Source of the DNA: Dokdonella fugitiva
GTDB lineage: Bacteria > Pseudomonadota > Gammaproteobacteria > Xanthomonadales > Rhodanobacteraceae
Length of the DNA stretch: 64,000 nt
Direction of reading: 5' to 3'
Assembly: GCF_004342425.1 (NCBI RefSeq)
Contig: NZ_SLWQ01000004.1
Span: 62,001-126,000, forward strand
This document shows, in pieces, positions 29,592 through 38,231 of this stretch (its first letter is position 1; the number at the start of each line of letters is the position of its first letter). The notes under the pieces were generated by a model. That model worked only from the letters and a program-made list of their open reading frames with translations. It did not search any database and was not told where the DNA came from. The translations under genes were made by a program, and so were the position numbers.

Positions 29592-30458
29592 ATGCAAGCC
29601 GATCATCATGCAATGAACGCCACGTCCTCCGACCTGTTCGAACGCGCGACTGCGCACGCCGCCATCCGCGTCGGCATCGGCGGCTGGACCTACGCGCCGT
29701 GGCGTGACAACTTCTATCCGGCCGGCCTCGTGCAGCGGCGCGAGCTCGAGTATGCGAGCCGGCACGTCACGTCGATCGAGATCAACGGCACCTACTACGG
29801 CGCGCAGAAGCCGGCCACCTACGCGAAGTGGCGCAGCGAGACGCCCGAAGGTTTCGTGTTCTCGCTCAAGGCGCCGCGCTTCTGCACCGATCGCCGCGTG
29901 CTCGCCGATGCCGGCAAGTCGGTCGATGCATTCGTGCATGGTGGCCTGGCGGAACTCGGTGACCGCCTCGGCCCGATCAATTGGCAGTTGACGCCGGCGA
30001 AGGCATTCGATCCCGACGACCTCGCCGCATTCCTCGACCGGCTGCCGCGCGAACTCGACGGCCGCCCGTTGCACCACGTACTCGAGGTGCGCCATGCGTC
30101 GTTCCGATGCGCCGGATACCTCGCGCTCGCACGCGCGCACCGCGTGGCGACCGTGTTCACCGACTCGCCGAAATACCCGTCGTTCGCCGACGTGACCGGC
30201 GACTTCGTCTACGCGCGCCTGATGCGCAGCGAAAGCGCGAACACGGACGGCTATACGGCCGGCGCGCTGGAAGCCTGGGCCGCGCGCGCGCGCGCCTGGG
30301 CTGCCGGCGCGGAGCCCGCCGACCTGCCGCGCATCGACGAGCCGGGCCCGGCCGGCGGCGCGCGCGGCGTATTCATCTACTTCATCAGCGCAGCCAAGGA
30401 GCGCAATCCCGCCGCGGCGATGGCGCTGCTGTCACGGCTGGGCGTGCACCAGCGCTGA
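29592..30458 (+). CDS. DUF72 family protein (YecE-like)
   Basis: 288 residues with the DUF72 TIM-barrel pattern: IRVGIGGWTYAPWRDNFYP at 25-43, then VTSIEINGTYYGAQKPATYAKW, then FVFSLKAPRF, then LEVRHASF, and YARLMRS. Function is unestablished; the barrel resembles phosphate-binding TIM barrels. An alternative start is ATG 29613. The 3' end overlaps the convergent PD40 gene by 27 nt. Confidence 0.88.
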   Translation: MQADHHAMNATSSDLFERATAHAAIRVGIGGWTYAPWRDNFYPAGLVQRRELEYASRHVTSIEINGTYYGAQKPATYAKWRSETPEGFVFSLKAPRFCTDRRVLADAGKSVDAFVHGGLAELGDRLGPINWQLTPAKAFDPDDLAAFLDRLPRELDGRPLHHVLEVRHASFRCAGYLALARAHRVATVFTDSPKYPSFADVTGDFVYARLMRSESANTDGYTAGALEAWAARARAWAAGAEPADLPRIDEPGPAGGARGVFIYFISAAKERNPAAAMALLSRLGVHQR

Positions 30459-31439
30459 GGGCCTGGCCGACGCCAGCCAGGGCTGCAGCGACACCGTCCA
30501 GATGTTGTAGTTGCCGTCGTCCCAGGCGAGCATGCGCGCGGTGTCGACCTCGGACTGCGCGCGCGAACGCGGGAACGCGACCGGAACGACGCGTTCGCTG
30601 CTGAAGTACAACGTCGCGTGGTCCGGACCGAGGCGTGGTTCGGCGTCGGAACCGCGGCTGTTGATCCGGTCGCCGAGCCAGACGGGTTCGCGCCAGCCGT
30701 CGCCATCGCGGAACGCGATGAAGAGGTCGATGCCGACCTTGGGCCGGCGCCCCGAGCCGAACACGACGAACGATTCGTCCGGCGCGACCGCCGGGTCGAC
30801 GTCGGTCACGCTGCCGTCGCTGAAAGGCAGCGGTTTCGCCGCCTCGTAGAGCCCGTTGCGGAACGCGGAGCGATAGAGGCGGAACTTGCCGCTGCCCGCG
30901 TCGGTGGTCATGAACCAGAGGCTGCCATCGGCGGCGACGCTCGGCGCGAACGTCGACGGATTGGGATTGACCGCATCGGGCAATCGCACCGGCACGCTCC
31001 AGCCGCCGCCCTTGCGCTCGACGCGCCAGAGATTGCCGCCCTTCTGCGTACCGCCGTTGTAGGTCGCCTCGATCGGCGCGCCGCCCGCTACGGCCGGCCG
31101 GTTCGAGACGAACACCAGCCACGTGCCGTCCGGCGCGAACGCCGGCTCCATGTCGTTCCATTCGCCCGAGAACAGCGCGACTTCGGGTTCGGACCAGTGC
31201 CCGCCACGGCGGTGCGACACGAAGATCGTCGACTGCGCGGCGTTGCTGCGCGTGAAGTAGACGGTCGCGCCATCGGGCGCGAACGCGGGCGCCGAATCAT
31301 GCGCGGGGCCGGAGATCGTGCCCGGCGCGAAAATCCCGGGTGCCGCGAGCTGCGACACGCCAGCGTCGGGCCCGATGTCGCGTGCATGCACCGCGAACGT
31401 CATCGTCAATCCGGTTGCAGCGACCATCATCCATCGCAT
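30432..31439 (-). CDS. Secreted TolB-like PD40 repeat protein
   Basis: 335-residue protein with a signal peptide (MRWMMVAATGLTMTFAVHA). The mature part has repeated PD40/WD40-like blades: SAPAFAPDGATVYFTRS, then MEPAFAPDGTWLVFVSNRP, then FAPSVAADGSLWFMTT, then DPAVAPDESFVVFGSG, then EPRLGPDHATLYFSS. This predicts a six-bladed propeller in the periplasm. TolB relatives bind peptides or sugars, but this gene is not in a tol-pal cluster and its role is unknown. GAGGAT precedes the ATG at 31439. Confidence 0.85.
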   Translation of the reverse strand: MRWMMVAATGLTMTFAVHARDIGPDAGVSQLAAPGIFAPGTISGPAHDSAPAFAPDGATVYFTRSNAAQSTIFVSHRRGGHWSEPEVALFSGEWNDMEPAFAPDGTWLVFVSNRPAVAGGAPIEATYNGGTQKGGNLWRVERKGGGWSVPVRLPDAVNPNPSTFAPSVAADGSLWFMTTDAGSGKFRLYRSAFRNGLYEAAKPLPFSDGSVTDVDPAVAPDESFVVFGSGRRPKVGIDLFIAFRDGDGWREPVWLGDRINSRGSDAEPRLGPDHATLYFSSERVVPVAFPRSRAQSEVDTARMLAWDDGNYNIWTVSLQPWLASARPSALVHAQP

Positions 31440-31500
31440 CGCAGGATCCTCGCCATTGCCGTGAAGTCGTTCTGGACCGCCACGGGCGACGACCGTTCCC

Positions 31501-32295
31501 TCAGATCGGCTGCCACGGATGTTCGGCCATCGCCGCGTCGAGCAATGCCTGCAGGGCGGGATCGACCACGAACGGCGTGTCGTCGATGCGGGCGATCGGC
31601 ATGAACGCGCACGAGGTATTGGTGAAGAACGCGCTGCGGAACCGGCCGATGTCGGCGAGCGACACGCTGCGCGCCGTGCTCGGAACGCCGAGCCGGCGCA
31701 ACCCGTCGTGCAGCAATTGCATCGAAACACCGCACAGCGCGGGCGCGTCCGGCCAGACGATGCGCTCGCCGTCGAAGAAGCCGACGTTCCAGATCGATCC
31801 TTCCGCCACGGCATCGCGCGCGTCGACGAACAGCGCGTCGTCGTAGCCGGCCGCCTGGGCGAGCCGCTTCTGGTGGTACAGGCCGAACGTGCCGATGTGC
31901 TTGATGTGCGGCGCCTCGCGCTGGTAGCGCACGCTGCGCACGCGCAACGGCGTCGGCGCGAGCGTGCGAGCCGGCGCGCACGCGACGAGCACGTCGGGCG
32001 CCGCCGGTTCGAGCAGGCGGTCGCGATCGAGTGAACGCGAAAACACGGTCACGCGCAGCGACCGCGTGCCGCGTTCGCCGTCGACCACCCGGCGCATCCA
32101 GGCGCGTGTCGCGTCGACGTCGAGTTCCCTGCCGAACAACTCGGGCGTCGCTGCCCGCAGGCGCGCAAGATGCAGCTCGAGGCCGCGCACGCCGCCGTCG
32201 CATACCTGCATCGAGGTGAAATGACCGTAGTTGACCAGCGCGAGCGCGCGCAAGCCTTCGACGTCGACCGCGTGTCCGTTGAGTTCCGTGCGCAT
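31501..32295 (-). CDS. Class IV aminotransferase, aminodeoxychorismate lyase-like
   Basis: 264-residue fold-type IV PLP enzyme. The PLP lysine lies in HIKHIGTFGLYHQKRLAQ and the conserved glutamate in VAEGSIWNVGFF. The N-terminal FTSMQVCDGGVRGLELHLARL matches the family. Possible products are 4-amino-4-deoxychorismate lyase (PabC, folate pathway) or a D-amino acid or branched-chain aminotransferase; PabC-like is favoured by length, but no pab or folate genes are adjacent. It is divergent from the EamA transporter gene. Confidence 0.8.
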   Translation of the reverse strand: MRTELNGHAVDVEGLRALALVNYGHFTSMQVCDGGVRGLELHLARLRAATPELFGRELDVDATRAWMRRVVDGERGTRSLRVTVFSRSLDRDRLLEPAAPDVLVACAPARTLAPTPLRVRSVRYQREAPHIKHIGTFGLYHQKRLAQAAGYDDALFVDARDAVAEGSIWNVGFFDGERIVWPDAPALCGVSMQLLHDGLRRLGVPSTARSVSLADIGRFRSAFFTNTSCAFMPIARIDDTPFVVDPALQALLDAAMAEHPWQPI

Positions 32296-32345
32296 GCAGC
32301 TCCGCCCGAATGAATTGTGTTGACGCTGCCGCGGCAGCCCCTAAG

Positions 32346-33323
32346 ATGCGACTCCCCTCCGCATTCTCCCAAGACGTGACCACCCTGTCTCCCGCCACGA
32401 AGGCGCAGTTGCAGATCCATTTCTGCGTACTGCTCTGGGGGTTCACCGCGATCCTCGGCAAGCTCATCACGCTCGGCGCGCTCGGGCTCGTCTGGTGGCG
32501 CATGCTCATCGTGGTCGCCGCGCTGGCCCTGCTGCCGCGCGCATGGCACGGGCTGCGCATGCTCACGCCCCGGCTGCTCGCCGCGTACGCCGGCGTCGGC
32601 GTGCTCGTCGCATTGCACTGGCTCACGTTCTACGGCTCGATCAAGCTCGCCAATGCCTCGGTGGGCGCCACCTGCATCGCACTCGCGACGCCGTTCACCG
32701 CGATGGTCGAGCCGAAGCTCGCCGGACGCAGGTTCTCGCTGCGTGAATTGCTGCTCGGCGTGGCGGTTCTGCCCGGCGTCGCGCTCGTGGTCGGCGGCGT
32801 GCCGGCCGCGATGCGATCCGGCATAGCGATCGGCGCGCTCTCGGCCCTGTTCGTGGCCTTGTTCGGCTCGCTCAACAAGCGGCTCGTCGAGCATGCCGAC
32901 CCGCTCGCAGTGACCGGGCTCGAGCTCGGCGCCGGCGTCGCCGCGCTCACCATTCTTGCGCCCACGCTGCCGTACCTGTTCCCGGCGCTCGCCGGCGATC
33001 CGTTCACGCTGCCGGGGCCGCGCGATGCCGGCCTGCTGCTCGTGCTCGCGCTCGCCTGCACCCTGCTGCCGTTCACGCTCGCCCTGGTGGCGCTGCGCCA
33101 CATGAGCGCGTTCGCCGCCCAGCTCGTGACCAACCTCGAGCCCGTCTATGCGATCGTGCTCGCCGCACTCCTGCTCGGCGAGCAGCACGAGCTTACGCCG
33201 ACGTTCTACTGCGGCGCGGCGATCATCCTCGGCGCGGTGTTCGTGCATCCGCTGCTTCAGCGCCCGCAGCGGATCGCGCACCCGGAAGTGCTCGGCACAT
33301 CCGAGGTCCACCGCGCCGACTGA
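32346..33323 (+). CDS. EamA/DMT superfamily transporter
   Basis: 325-residue membrane protein with ten predicted helices in two EamA halves. The first begins IHFCVLLWGFTAILGKLITLG and includes WWRMLIVVAALALLPRAW and LTFYGSIKLANASVGA. The second begins AIGALSALFVALFGSLNKRL and includes QLVTNLEPVYAIVLAALLLGEQ. Relatives export amino acids or other small metabolites; the substrate is unknown. The start at 32346 is preferred over the ATG 36 nt upstream. Confidence 0.9.
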   Translation: MRLPSAFSQDVTTLSPATKAQLQIHFCVLLWGFTAILGKLITLGALGLVWWRMLIVVAALALLPRAWHGLRMLTPRLLAAYAGVGVLVALHWLTFYGSIKLANASVGATCIALATPFTAMVEPKLAGRRFSLRELLLGVAVLPGVALVVGGVPAAMRSGIAIGALSALFVALFGSLNKRLVEHADPLAVTGLELGAGVAALTILAPTLPYLFPALAGDPFTLPGPRDAGLLLVLALACTLLPFTLALVALRHMSAFAAQLVTNLEPVYAIVLAALLLGEQHELTPTFYCGAAIILGAVFVHPLLQRPQRIAHPEVLGTSEVHRAD

Positions 33324-33332
33324 GGCGCGGCG

Positions 33333-33722
33333 TCAGAACATCGCCGTCAGCAGCATGACCAGGCCAACCATCGATACGGTCCATATCGCGGTGCGCAGGA
33401 ACGGAACGCCGATCGCATACGCCGGCAGGTAGGCGACGCGCGCCCAGAACCAGATCTGCGCACCGAGCGCGGTATGGTCGTCGCCCTTGTGCATGAGCGC
33501 GAGCGCGAGCACGGCCGCGGCGAAGAACACGAACGTCTCGAGGAAGTTGCGCGAGGCGCGATCGAAGCGACCAGCCATTCCGGTGAGCGGCGCCGGCTCG
33601 CCGTCGCGCGGCCCCGCGTTCCAGAGCAGCCCCCGCTGCGCGGTCGACAGCGTGGCTGCGACGAGGATGTGCACGAGACCGAGCACGATGGACCAGGCGA
33701 GGATCTTCAATTCGATCGACAT
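33333..33722 (-). CDS. MAPEG family membrane protein
   Basis: 129-residue protein with four membrane helices: LKILAWSIVLGLVHILVAA, then FLETFVFFAAAVLALALM, then IWFWARVAYLPAYAIG, then WTVSMVGLVMLLTAMF. The segment FDRASRNFLETFVFFAA is the MAPEG signature (membrane-associated eicosanoid and glutathione metabolism fold). The bacterial role is unknown. It converges on the EamA gene with 9 nt between the stops. Confidence 0.85.
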   Translation of the reverse strand: MSIELKILAWSIVLGLVHILVAATLSTAQRGLLWNAGPRDGEPAPLTGMAGRFDRASRNFLETFVFFAAAVLALALMHKGDDHTALGAQIWFWARVAYLPAYAIGVPFLRTAIWTVSMVGLVMLLTAMF

Positions 33723-33936
33723 CGACGTTGTCTCCGGGGAGTGGACGGACTCCGTGCGTGGGTGCACGGCTGCGGCGGCACGCCGCTGCCGCGGCAATCT
33801 AGCACGCGAGACCGCGGCGCCCGCGCAAGGGGTGGCTGTCCTGCCATCGCGCGCGGGCGTGCCTTGTCGATCCGCGGCCCCCCGCTTCGTCGTCATGGAT
33901 GCGGCGACCGTAGCCGCGTTTCCCGGAGGCAACGCC

Positions 33937-34290
33937 ATGTCCTACGTCGATGGTTTCGTCGTTCCCGTGCCGAAGGGCAAGCTCGCGGCCTACCGGCGCC
34001 TCGCGCGCAAGGCTGGAAAGGTCTGGCTCGAGCATGGCGCGCTGCGCTACGTCGAATGCGTCGCCGACGACGTGCAGCCCGGCAAGGTCACTTCGTTCCC
34101 GCAAGCGGTCAAGCTCGAGGCGGACGAAGTCGTCGTGTTTTCGTGGATCACGTACGCGTCGCGACGCGACCGTGATCGCGTCAACAAGAAGGTGATGTCC
34201 GACCCGCGGTTGAAGATGGATCCGAAGGACCTGCCGTTCGACGGCGCGCGCATGTTCTGGGGCGGCTTCAGGCCGATGGTCGAGCTCTGA
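33937..34290 (+). CDS. DUF1428 family protein
   Basis: 117-residue protein of the YbaA-like DUF1428 family (dimeric alpha-beta barrel): MSYVDGFVVPVPKGKLAAYR, ALRYVECVADDVQPGKVTSFPQA, SWITYASRRDRDRVNKKVM, then LPFDGARMFWGGFRPMV. A strong GGAGG lies before the ATG at 33937. The function is unknown. Confidence 0.9.
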   Translation: MSYVDGFVVPVPKGKLAAYRRLARKAGKVWLEHGALRYVECVADDVQPGKVTSFPQAVKLEADEVVVFSWITYASRRDRDRVNKKVMSDPRLKMDPKDLPFDGARMFWGGFRPMVEL

Positions 34291-34316
34291 CGCCGATCGC
34301 ACGCGGGCGCGACGGT

Positions 34317-34760
34317 TCACTGCTGCAGGCGGCTCGCATGGCTGGCCGCGAGCTTCCAGCGGCCGTCGCGTCGCACCCAGGTGTCGGTGTACTGGAAGTC
34401 CGCCGCGAACGCGTCCTTGCCGGACGTGCCCTTGACGGTCGTGACGCCGGTGATGATGGCCGCGTCGCCGTAGAGGCGCACTTTCTGCTCGTGGTTGCTG
34501 AACACCTCGTAGCGGGGTTCGCGCCGCGCGATGTCGGCCACGTTCCGGTCGTAGCCCGTCACGCCGCCGTGCGAGTCGGTGAGCGTGAAGGTCGCGTCGA
34601 GGTCCCTGCGCGCGATCGCGGCGTCGCCGCGCTCGAAAGCCTGGCAGAGTTCGGCTTCCACGCGCAGCAGTTCGCGCGTGTCGGCCGCGTCGTCGCGTGC
34701 GGCCGCGGCAGCGGTCGCGGCGAGCGCGAGCATGCAGGTGAAAAGGGAGCGGATCCGCAT
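34317..34760 (-). CDS. Secreted NTF2-like (SnoaL/DUF4440) protein
   Basis: 147 residues with a signal peptide (MRIRSLFTCMLALAATAAAAA). The mature part is a cone-shaped NTF2-like domain: LLRVEAELCQAFERGDAAIARRDL, then ATFTLTDSHGGVTGY, then VRLYGDAAIITGVTTVKG, and DTWVRRDGRWKLAASHAS. Such proteins bind small ligands or act as simple hydrolases or isomerases. The function here is unknown. Confidence 0.83.
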   Translation of the reverse strand: MRIRSLFTCMLALAATAAAAARDDAADTRELLRVEAELCQAFERGDAAIARRDLDATFTLTDSHGGVTGYDRNVADIARREPRYEVFSNHEQKVRLYGDAAIITGVTTVKGTSGKDAFAADFQYTDTWVRRDGRWKLAASHASRLQQ

Positions 34761-34906
34761 CACCGGGGCCTCGTTGCAGGGGCGGGGGCCCCAGTGTAGG
34801 CCCGTGAAGGCGTTCGCGCGTGACGCGAAGTGCTCGATTGCGCTAAACCCTGCCTGCGCTTCGCGCATCGAACGCACCGTTGACTCCACGACTCCATGGA
34901 CCCGCC

Positions 34907-36283
34907 TTGAACGATCGCCTGCGCCGCCTGTCCGCTTTGCTCTTCGCAGTTTCGATGTCGCACGCGCTCGCTGCGCCGCCGGCATCGCCTGCCCCGCCCG
35001 GCGTCGCGTTCGTGCACGTCAACGTCGTGCCGATGGACCGCGAGCACGTGTTGCGGAACCAGACCGTGGTGGTGGCCGGCAACCGCATCGTCGCCGTCGG
35101 TGCGGACGTCGAGCCGCCCGCCGGCGCCGCGATCATCGATGGCCATGGCACGGCCTGGCTTTCGCCCGGACTCGCCGACATGCACACGCATTCGGACAGT
35201 GCGCGCGACATGGCGCTCTACCTCGCCAACGGCGTGACGACGGTGCTGAACATGGGCGAGGCCTCGAACGAGTTCCTCGCCCAGGTGCGTCCGGCGATCG
35301 AGCGCGGCGACAAGCCCGGGCCGCACATCCATGCGGCGTTCCTCGTCGACGGTTCGCCGCGCTATGGCCATTTCACGGTGACGAATGCGAGCGAGGCGCG
35401 CGAGATCGTGCGCCTCGCCAAAACCAATGGCTACGAGTTCATCAAGGTCTACAACAACCTCTCGCCGGCCGCGTTCCGCGCGCTCGTCGACGAGGGCCGG
35501 CGCCGCGGCCTGCCGGTCGTCGGACATGGCGTCACCGCGGTCGGCGTCGAACGCCAGCTCGACGCGGGCCAGCTGATGATCGCCCATGCCGAGGAGTTCC
35601 TTTACACCTACCTGCTGCAGCCCGGCGCGGGCAGCGCCGACCCGGTTCCGGACACTGCCCGCATTCCGGGCGCGATCGACGCGATCCTGCGCAACAAGGC
35701 ATTCGTGACCGCCGACATCAACACGTACGCGACGATCGCCCGCCAGTGGGGCAAGCCTGCCGTGGTCGAGCGGTTCCTGCACGAACCCGAGGTGCGTTAC
35801 CTCTCGCCCGATCGCCGCCTTGCGTGGCGCCATGCGGGTTACGACGAGCGCCGCGGCAACCTCGATGGCAACCTCGCGTTCCTGCGTCGCTTCACCAAGG
35901 CCATGAGCGATGCGGGCGTCCCGCTGGTCGCCGGCACGGATGCGCCGACGATCCCCGGCCTCGTGCCCGGCTGGTCGCTCCACGACGATCTCGCGGCGCT
36001 CGAACAGGCCGGCTTGTCGCGCTACGAAGCGCTCGCCACCGCGACCTGCACGCCGGGCAGGCTGCTGCATCGCGCTGCACCCGCAGCGATCGAGTCGGGC
36101 ACGGTCGAAGCAGGCCGTCGCGCGGACCTGGTGCTGACGGAAGGCAATCCACTCGACGACCTCGCGACGCTGCGCCGTCCGCTCGGCGTGATGATCGACG
36201 GCCGATGGCACGATGCGGTGAACCTCAGGCGCATGCTCGACGACGTTGCCGCCGACTATGCGGCGGCAGGCACCCCGCGCTGA
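34907..36283 (+). CDS. Secreted amidohydrolase family protein
   Basis: 458 residues. A TTG start at 34907 gives a clean signal peptide (LNDRLRRLSALLFAVSMSHALA); another TTG lies in frame at 34880. The metal-dependent amidohydrolase barrel is shown by GLADMHTHSD (HxH), FIKVYNNLS with the bridging lysine region, VVGHGV, IAHAEEF and the closing LVAGTDAPTIP with the catalytic Asp. Family members include imidazolonepropionase-like peptidases and prolidases. The substrate is unknown, and export to the periplasm is predicted. Confidence 0.85.
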   Translation: MNDRLRRLSALLFAVSMSHALAAPPASPAPPGVAFVHVNVVPMDREHVLRNQTVVVAGNRIVAVGADVEPPAGAAIIDGHGTAWLSPGLADMHTHSDSARDMALYLANGVTTVLNMGEASNEFLAQVRPAIERGDKPGPHIHAAFLVDGSPRYGHFTVTNASEAREIVRLAKTNGYEFIKVYNNLSPAAFRALVDEGRRRGLPVVGHGVTAVGVERQLDAGQLMIAHAEEFLYTYLLQPGAGSADPVPDTARIPGAIDAILRNKAFVTADINTYATIARQWGKPAVVERFLHEPEVRYLSPDRRLAWRHAGYDERRGNLDGNLAFLRRFTKAMSDAGVPLVAGTDAPTIPGLVPGWSLHDDLAALEQAGLSRYEALATATCTPGRLLHRAAPAAIESGTVEAGRRADLVLTEGNPLDDLATLRRPLGVMIDGRWHDAVNLRRMLDDVAADYAAAGTPR

Positions 36284-36290
36284 TCGCGCG

Positions 36291-36794
36291 TCACGCGGCG
36301 TCGCTGTCCGCGGGTGCGGTCAGCGCGTAGAAACGGTACAGGCGCGATTCCTTCTCATCGAGATAGCGCTGCAGGACCGCGCGTGCCTCGTCGACGAGCG
36401 CGGCGGGCGGCATGCCGGGCCGGCCACGCGAGAACAGGCCTTCGACCAGGCGCATGAAATGGCGCGCGAGCGCATTCGCTTCGCGCCGCAATGACGTGAC
36501 CGTCGCCGCGCCTTCGACGTCGTCGGCCAGGCGGCGCGCGATCGTCGGGTAGAGGCGCAAGGCTTCGGTGCGTTGCACCTCGTGGAGCTGGCGCACGCAA
36601 CGCGAGATGGCGAGCGCGGCCGCTTCGAATGATCCCCGCCGCCCCGCGTGGAGCGCGACCGAATAGCTCATCATCAGTCCACGATTGGCGCGGCGAAGCT
36701 CTTCGATCAAGCCGGGATCATGCCGCCACGGCGCGCTCCAGTCGAAAGCCGCGTGTACGTCGTGTGCCTCGCCTGCATCCGCCTTGCCTGCCAT
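36291..36794 (-). CDS. Helical protein, possibly hemerythrin-like
   Basis: 167 residues, nearly all helix. Helices around LIEELRRANRGLMMSYSVALHAG, RCVRQLHEVQRTEALRLYPTIARRL and REANALARHFMRLVEGL give a four-helix pattern with His/Glu positions that weakly resemble HHE (hemerythrin) domains. I cannot confirm all iron ligands, so the family call is tentative. It converges on the amidohydrolase gene with 7 nt between the stops. Confidence 0.5.
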   Translation of the reverse strand: MAGKADAGEAHDVHAAFDWSAPWRHDPGLIEELRRANRGLMMSYSVALHAGRRGSFEAAALAISRCVRQLHEVQRTEALRLYPTIARRLADDVEGAATVTSLRREANALARHFMRLVEGLFSRGRPGMPPAALVDEARAVLQRYLDEKESRLYRFYALTAPADSDAA

Positions 36795-37161
36795 GGTCGA
36801 CGCTCCGTAGCGGACATCGGGTACGCGCTGCGGTTCGCGGTCGCGGGTCGCGGCGACACCCGGCCCGGTGCCGGGCGGGTCGGATGTCGCCGGCCCTCCT
36901 GCACGTCGACGGTCGCCTTCCTGCCGTCGATGCAGCGCATTCGCACGAACGGACGCGCGTCCGCCGCGAACCGCGCGTGCAGGTTTCCTCCCCAACGCCG
37001 GAACTGCGTGCGGTACGAACGCTAGCAATCCGGCCAGACGCGGTTCAAGACGGCTGCGGGGTTAGCCGCGCTAACAGCAGCAGGCGTTGGCGAGCGGAGT
37101 CGTCGTCATTGCATTCGCGGCGGCCGGCCTCGCACCGGCGGCCTTCGCACGCGCACGAATG
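36795..37161. other. Intergenic stretch without supported gene
   Basis: 367 nt between the possible hemerythrin-like gene and the XRE regulator. I see no convincing coding frame, terminator or RNA gene. It must contain the promoter for the minus-strand gene ending at 36291. Confidence 0.4.
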
Positions 37162-37566
37162 CTAACGGCGACCCGGACGCACTTCTTCGAGCAGGTTGAC
37201 GAGCATCTGCTTCGCGCGCGGAGACAGCAGCCGGAAGCGCTCGAGCAGCACTTCCTCGGTCCAGTCCTGCGCGTATACGTCGAGCTTGAGGGCGGGAATC
37301 GAATCCGGGTGCGGCCGGCGCTGTTTGCGCTCGCCGCGGCCGGTGGCGAGCCACTCGAAACTCACGCCGGTCGCCGCGGCGATCTCCTGCAGGCGCGGCG
37401 TGCCGGGGCTGGTGCCGTTCGGATGTTCCCATTGCGCAGCCGCGCTCGGCGTGACGCCGACGCGTTCGGCGAGTGCGGTCTGTGTCAGCTTCGCATCCCG
37501 CCGCGCCACGCGAATACGGCCCGCAAGCTTGACCCGGTCGTCCGAAGCCGTTCTTGAAATTTTCAT
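37162..37566 (-). CDS. XRE-family helix-turn-helix regulator
   Basis: 134 residues. A Cro/cI-type HTH is clear at about 17-75: RIRVARRDAKLTQTALAERVGVTPSAAAQWE, followed by RLQEIAAATGVSFEWLATGRG. The C-terminal part is short (LDVYAQDWTEEVLLERFRLL) with no peptidase domain. The start at 37566 (MKISRTASDD) excludes an upstream extension without character. The DNA just upstream is AT-richer than its surroundings (GAACTATATACAG near 37590), which may be a promoter or operator. It could be a remnant of a mobile element. Confidence 0.82.
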   Translation of the reverse strand: MKISRTASDDRVKLAGRIRVARRDAKLTQTALAERVGVTPSAAAQWEHPNGTSPGTPRLQEIAAATGVSFEWLATGRGERKQRRPHPDSIPALKLDVYAQDWTEEVLLERFRLLSPRAKQMLVNLLEEVRPGRR

Positions 37567-37955
37567 GCAGCACCGATGTATTCGAAGAGGAACTATATAC
37601 AGCGAGATGCGGAACTCTAGGACACCGATGCGCAGGTTGCCATCGTTTTCGTCAGCGACTTCCACGCAGCGCCGCAGGTGCCCGCACGCAAGCATGCGCA
37701 GGCCCGACGCCCACGCCGGGTCGGGAACGAAGAACGAAGCCCCTTGAGCAGCGCCGAGGGCGGCGTGCAGGCGATATCGTGGCGGTTCAGGGGAAAACAA
37801 TCGCAGGCCGACGCGGGATCATCACGCGTCGGGGTTCAGCGGAAGCGCCGCGTGTGGCGGGCCCAACTGTGAGGCGGGCGAGTGCCGTTCGCGCAACCGG
37901 CCTGTTTGCCCGCGCGGGCGACGCAACCATCCCTGTCGCGTCGCGGGTGGCGGCC
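37567..37955. other. Intergenic stretch upstream of the XRE gene
   Basis: 389 nt. The first 60 nt are AT-rich and carry a partial direct repeat, GGAACTATATACAGCGA (about 37591-37607) and GCGGAACTCTAG (about 37611-37622), a candidate promoter/operator of the XRE gene. Nothing recognisable follows. Confidence 0.4.
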
Positions 37956-38153
37956 TCAGTGGAGGCTCGCGCTCGGCTTCCCGTGCGCATTCGCATTCGA
38001 GGAAGCCGGGCGCCAGGCCAGGATCTTGTTGAAGGAGAGGGGCAAGCCGTAGACGTCGATGAAGTCGTCGTTGCGGTACACCGCGTCCTGCCACTCGCCG
38101 TCACGCAGCTTGACCTGGATCTTCTGGCCTTCGATCGGCAACTGACTGTTCAT
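37956..38153 (-). CDS. Small hypothetical protein
   Basis: 65 residues: MNSQLPIEGQKIQVKLRDGE, then a beta-rich segment (WQDAVYRNDDFIDVYGLPL) and KILAWRPA. GAGGAGG lies nine bases before the ATG at 38153, so it is probably translated. The strand pattern suggests a small beta-barrel; I do not recognise a named family. Confidence 0.6.
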   Translation of the reverse strand: MNSQLPIEGQKIQVKLRDGEWQDAVYRNDDFIDVYGLPLSFNKILAWRPASSNANAHGKPSASLH

Positions 38154-38231
38154 GCGTCCTCCTCGCAGTAGATGCGGGAAGACCGTAAGCGAGGGCACCT
38201 AAGTGCCGCCTGAAGCGGCGCGCCGCAGCGT

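Noticed and set aside
37162..37566. Prophage or integrative element around the XRE gene
   Set aside because: No integrase, structural phage gene or att repeat is nearby; only a single regulator with AT-rich flanks.
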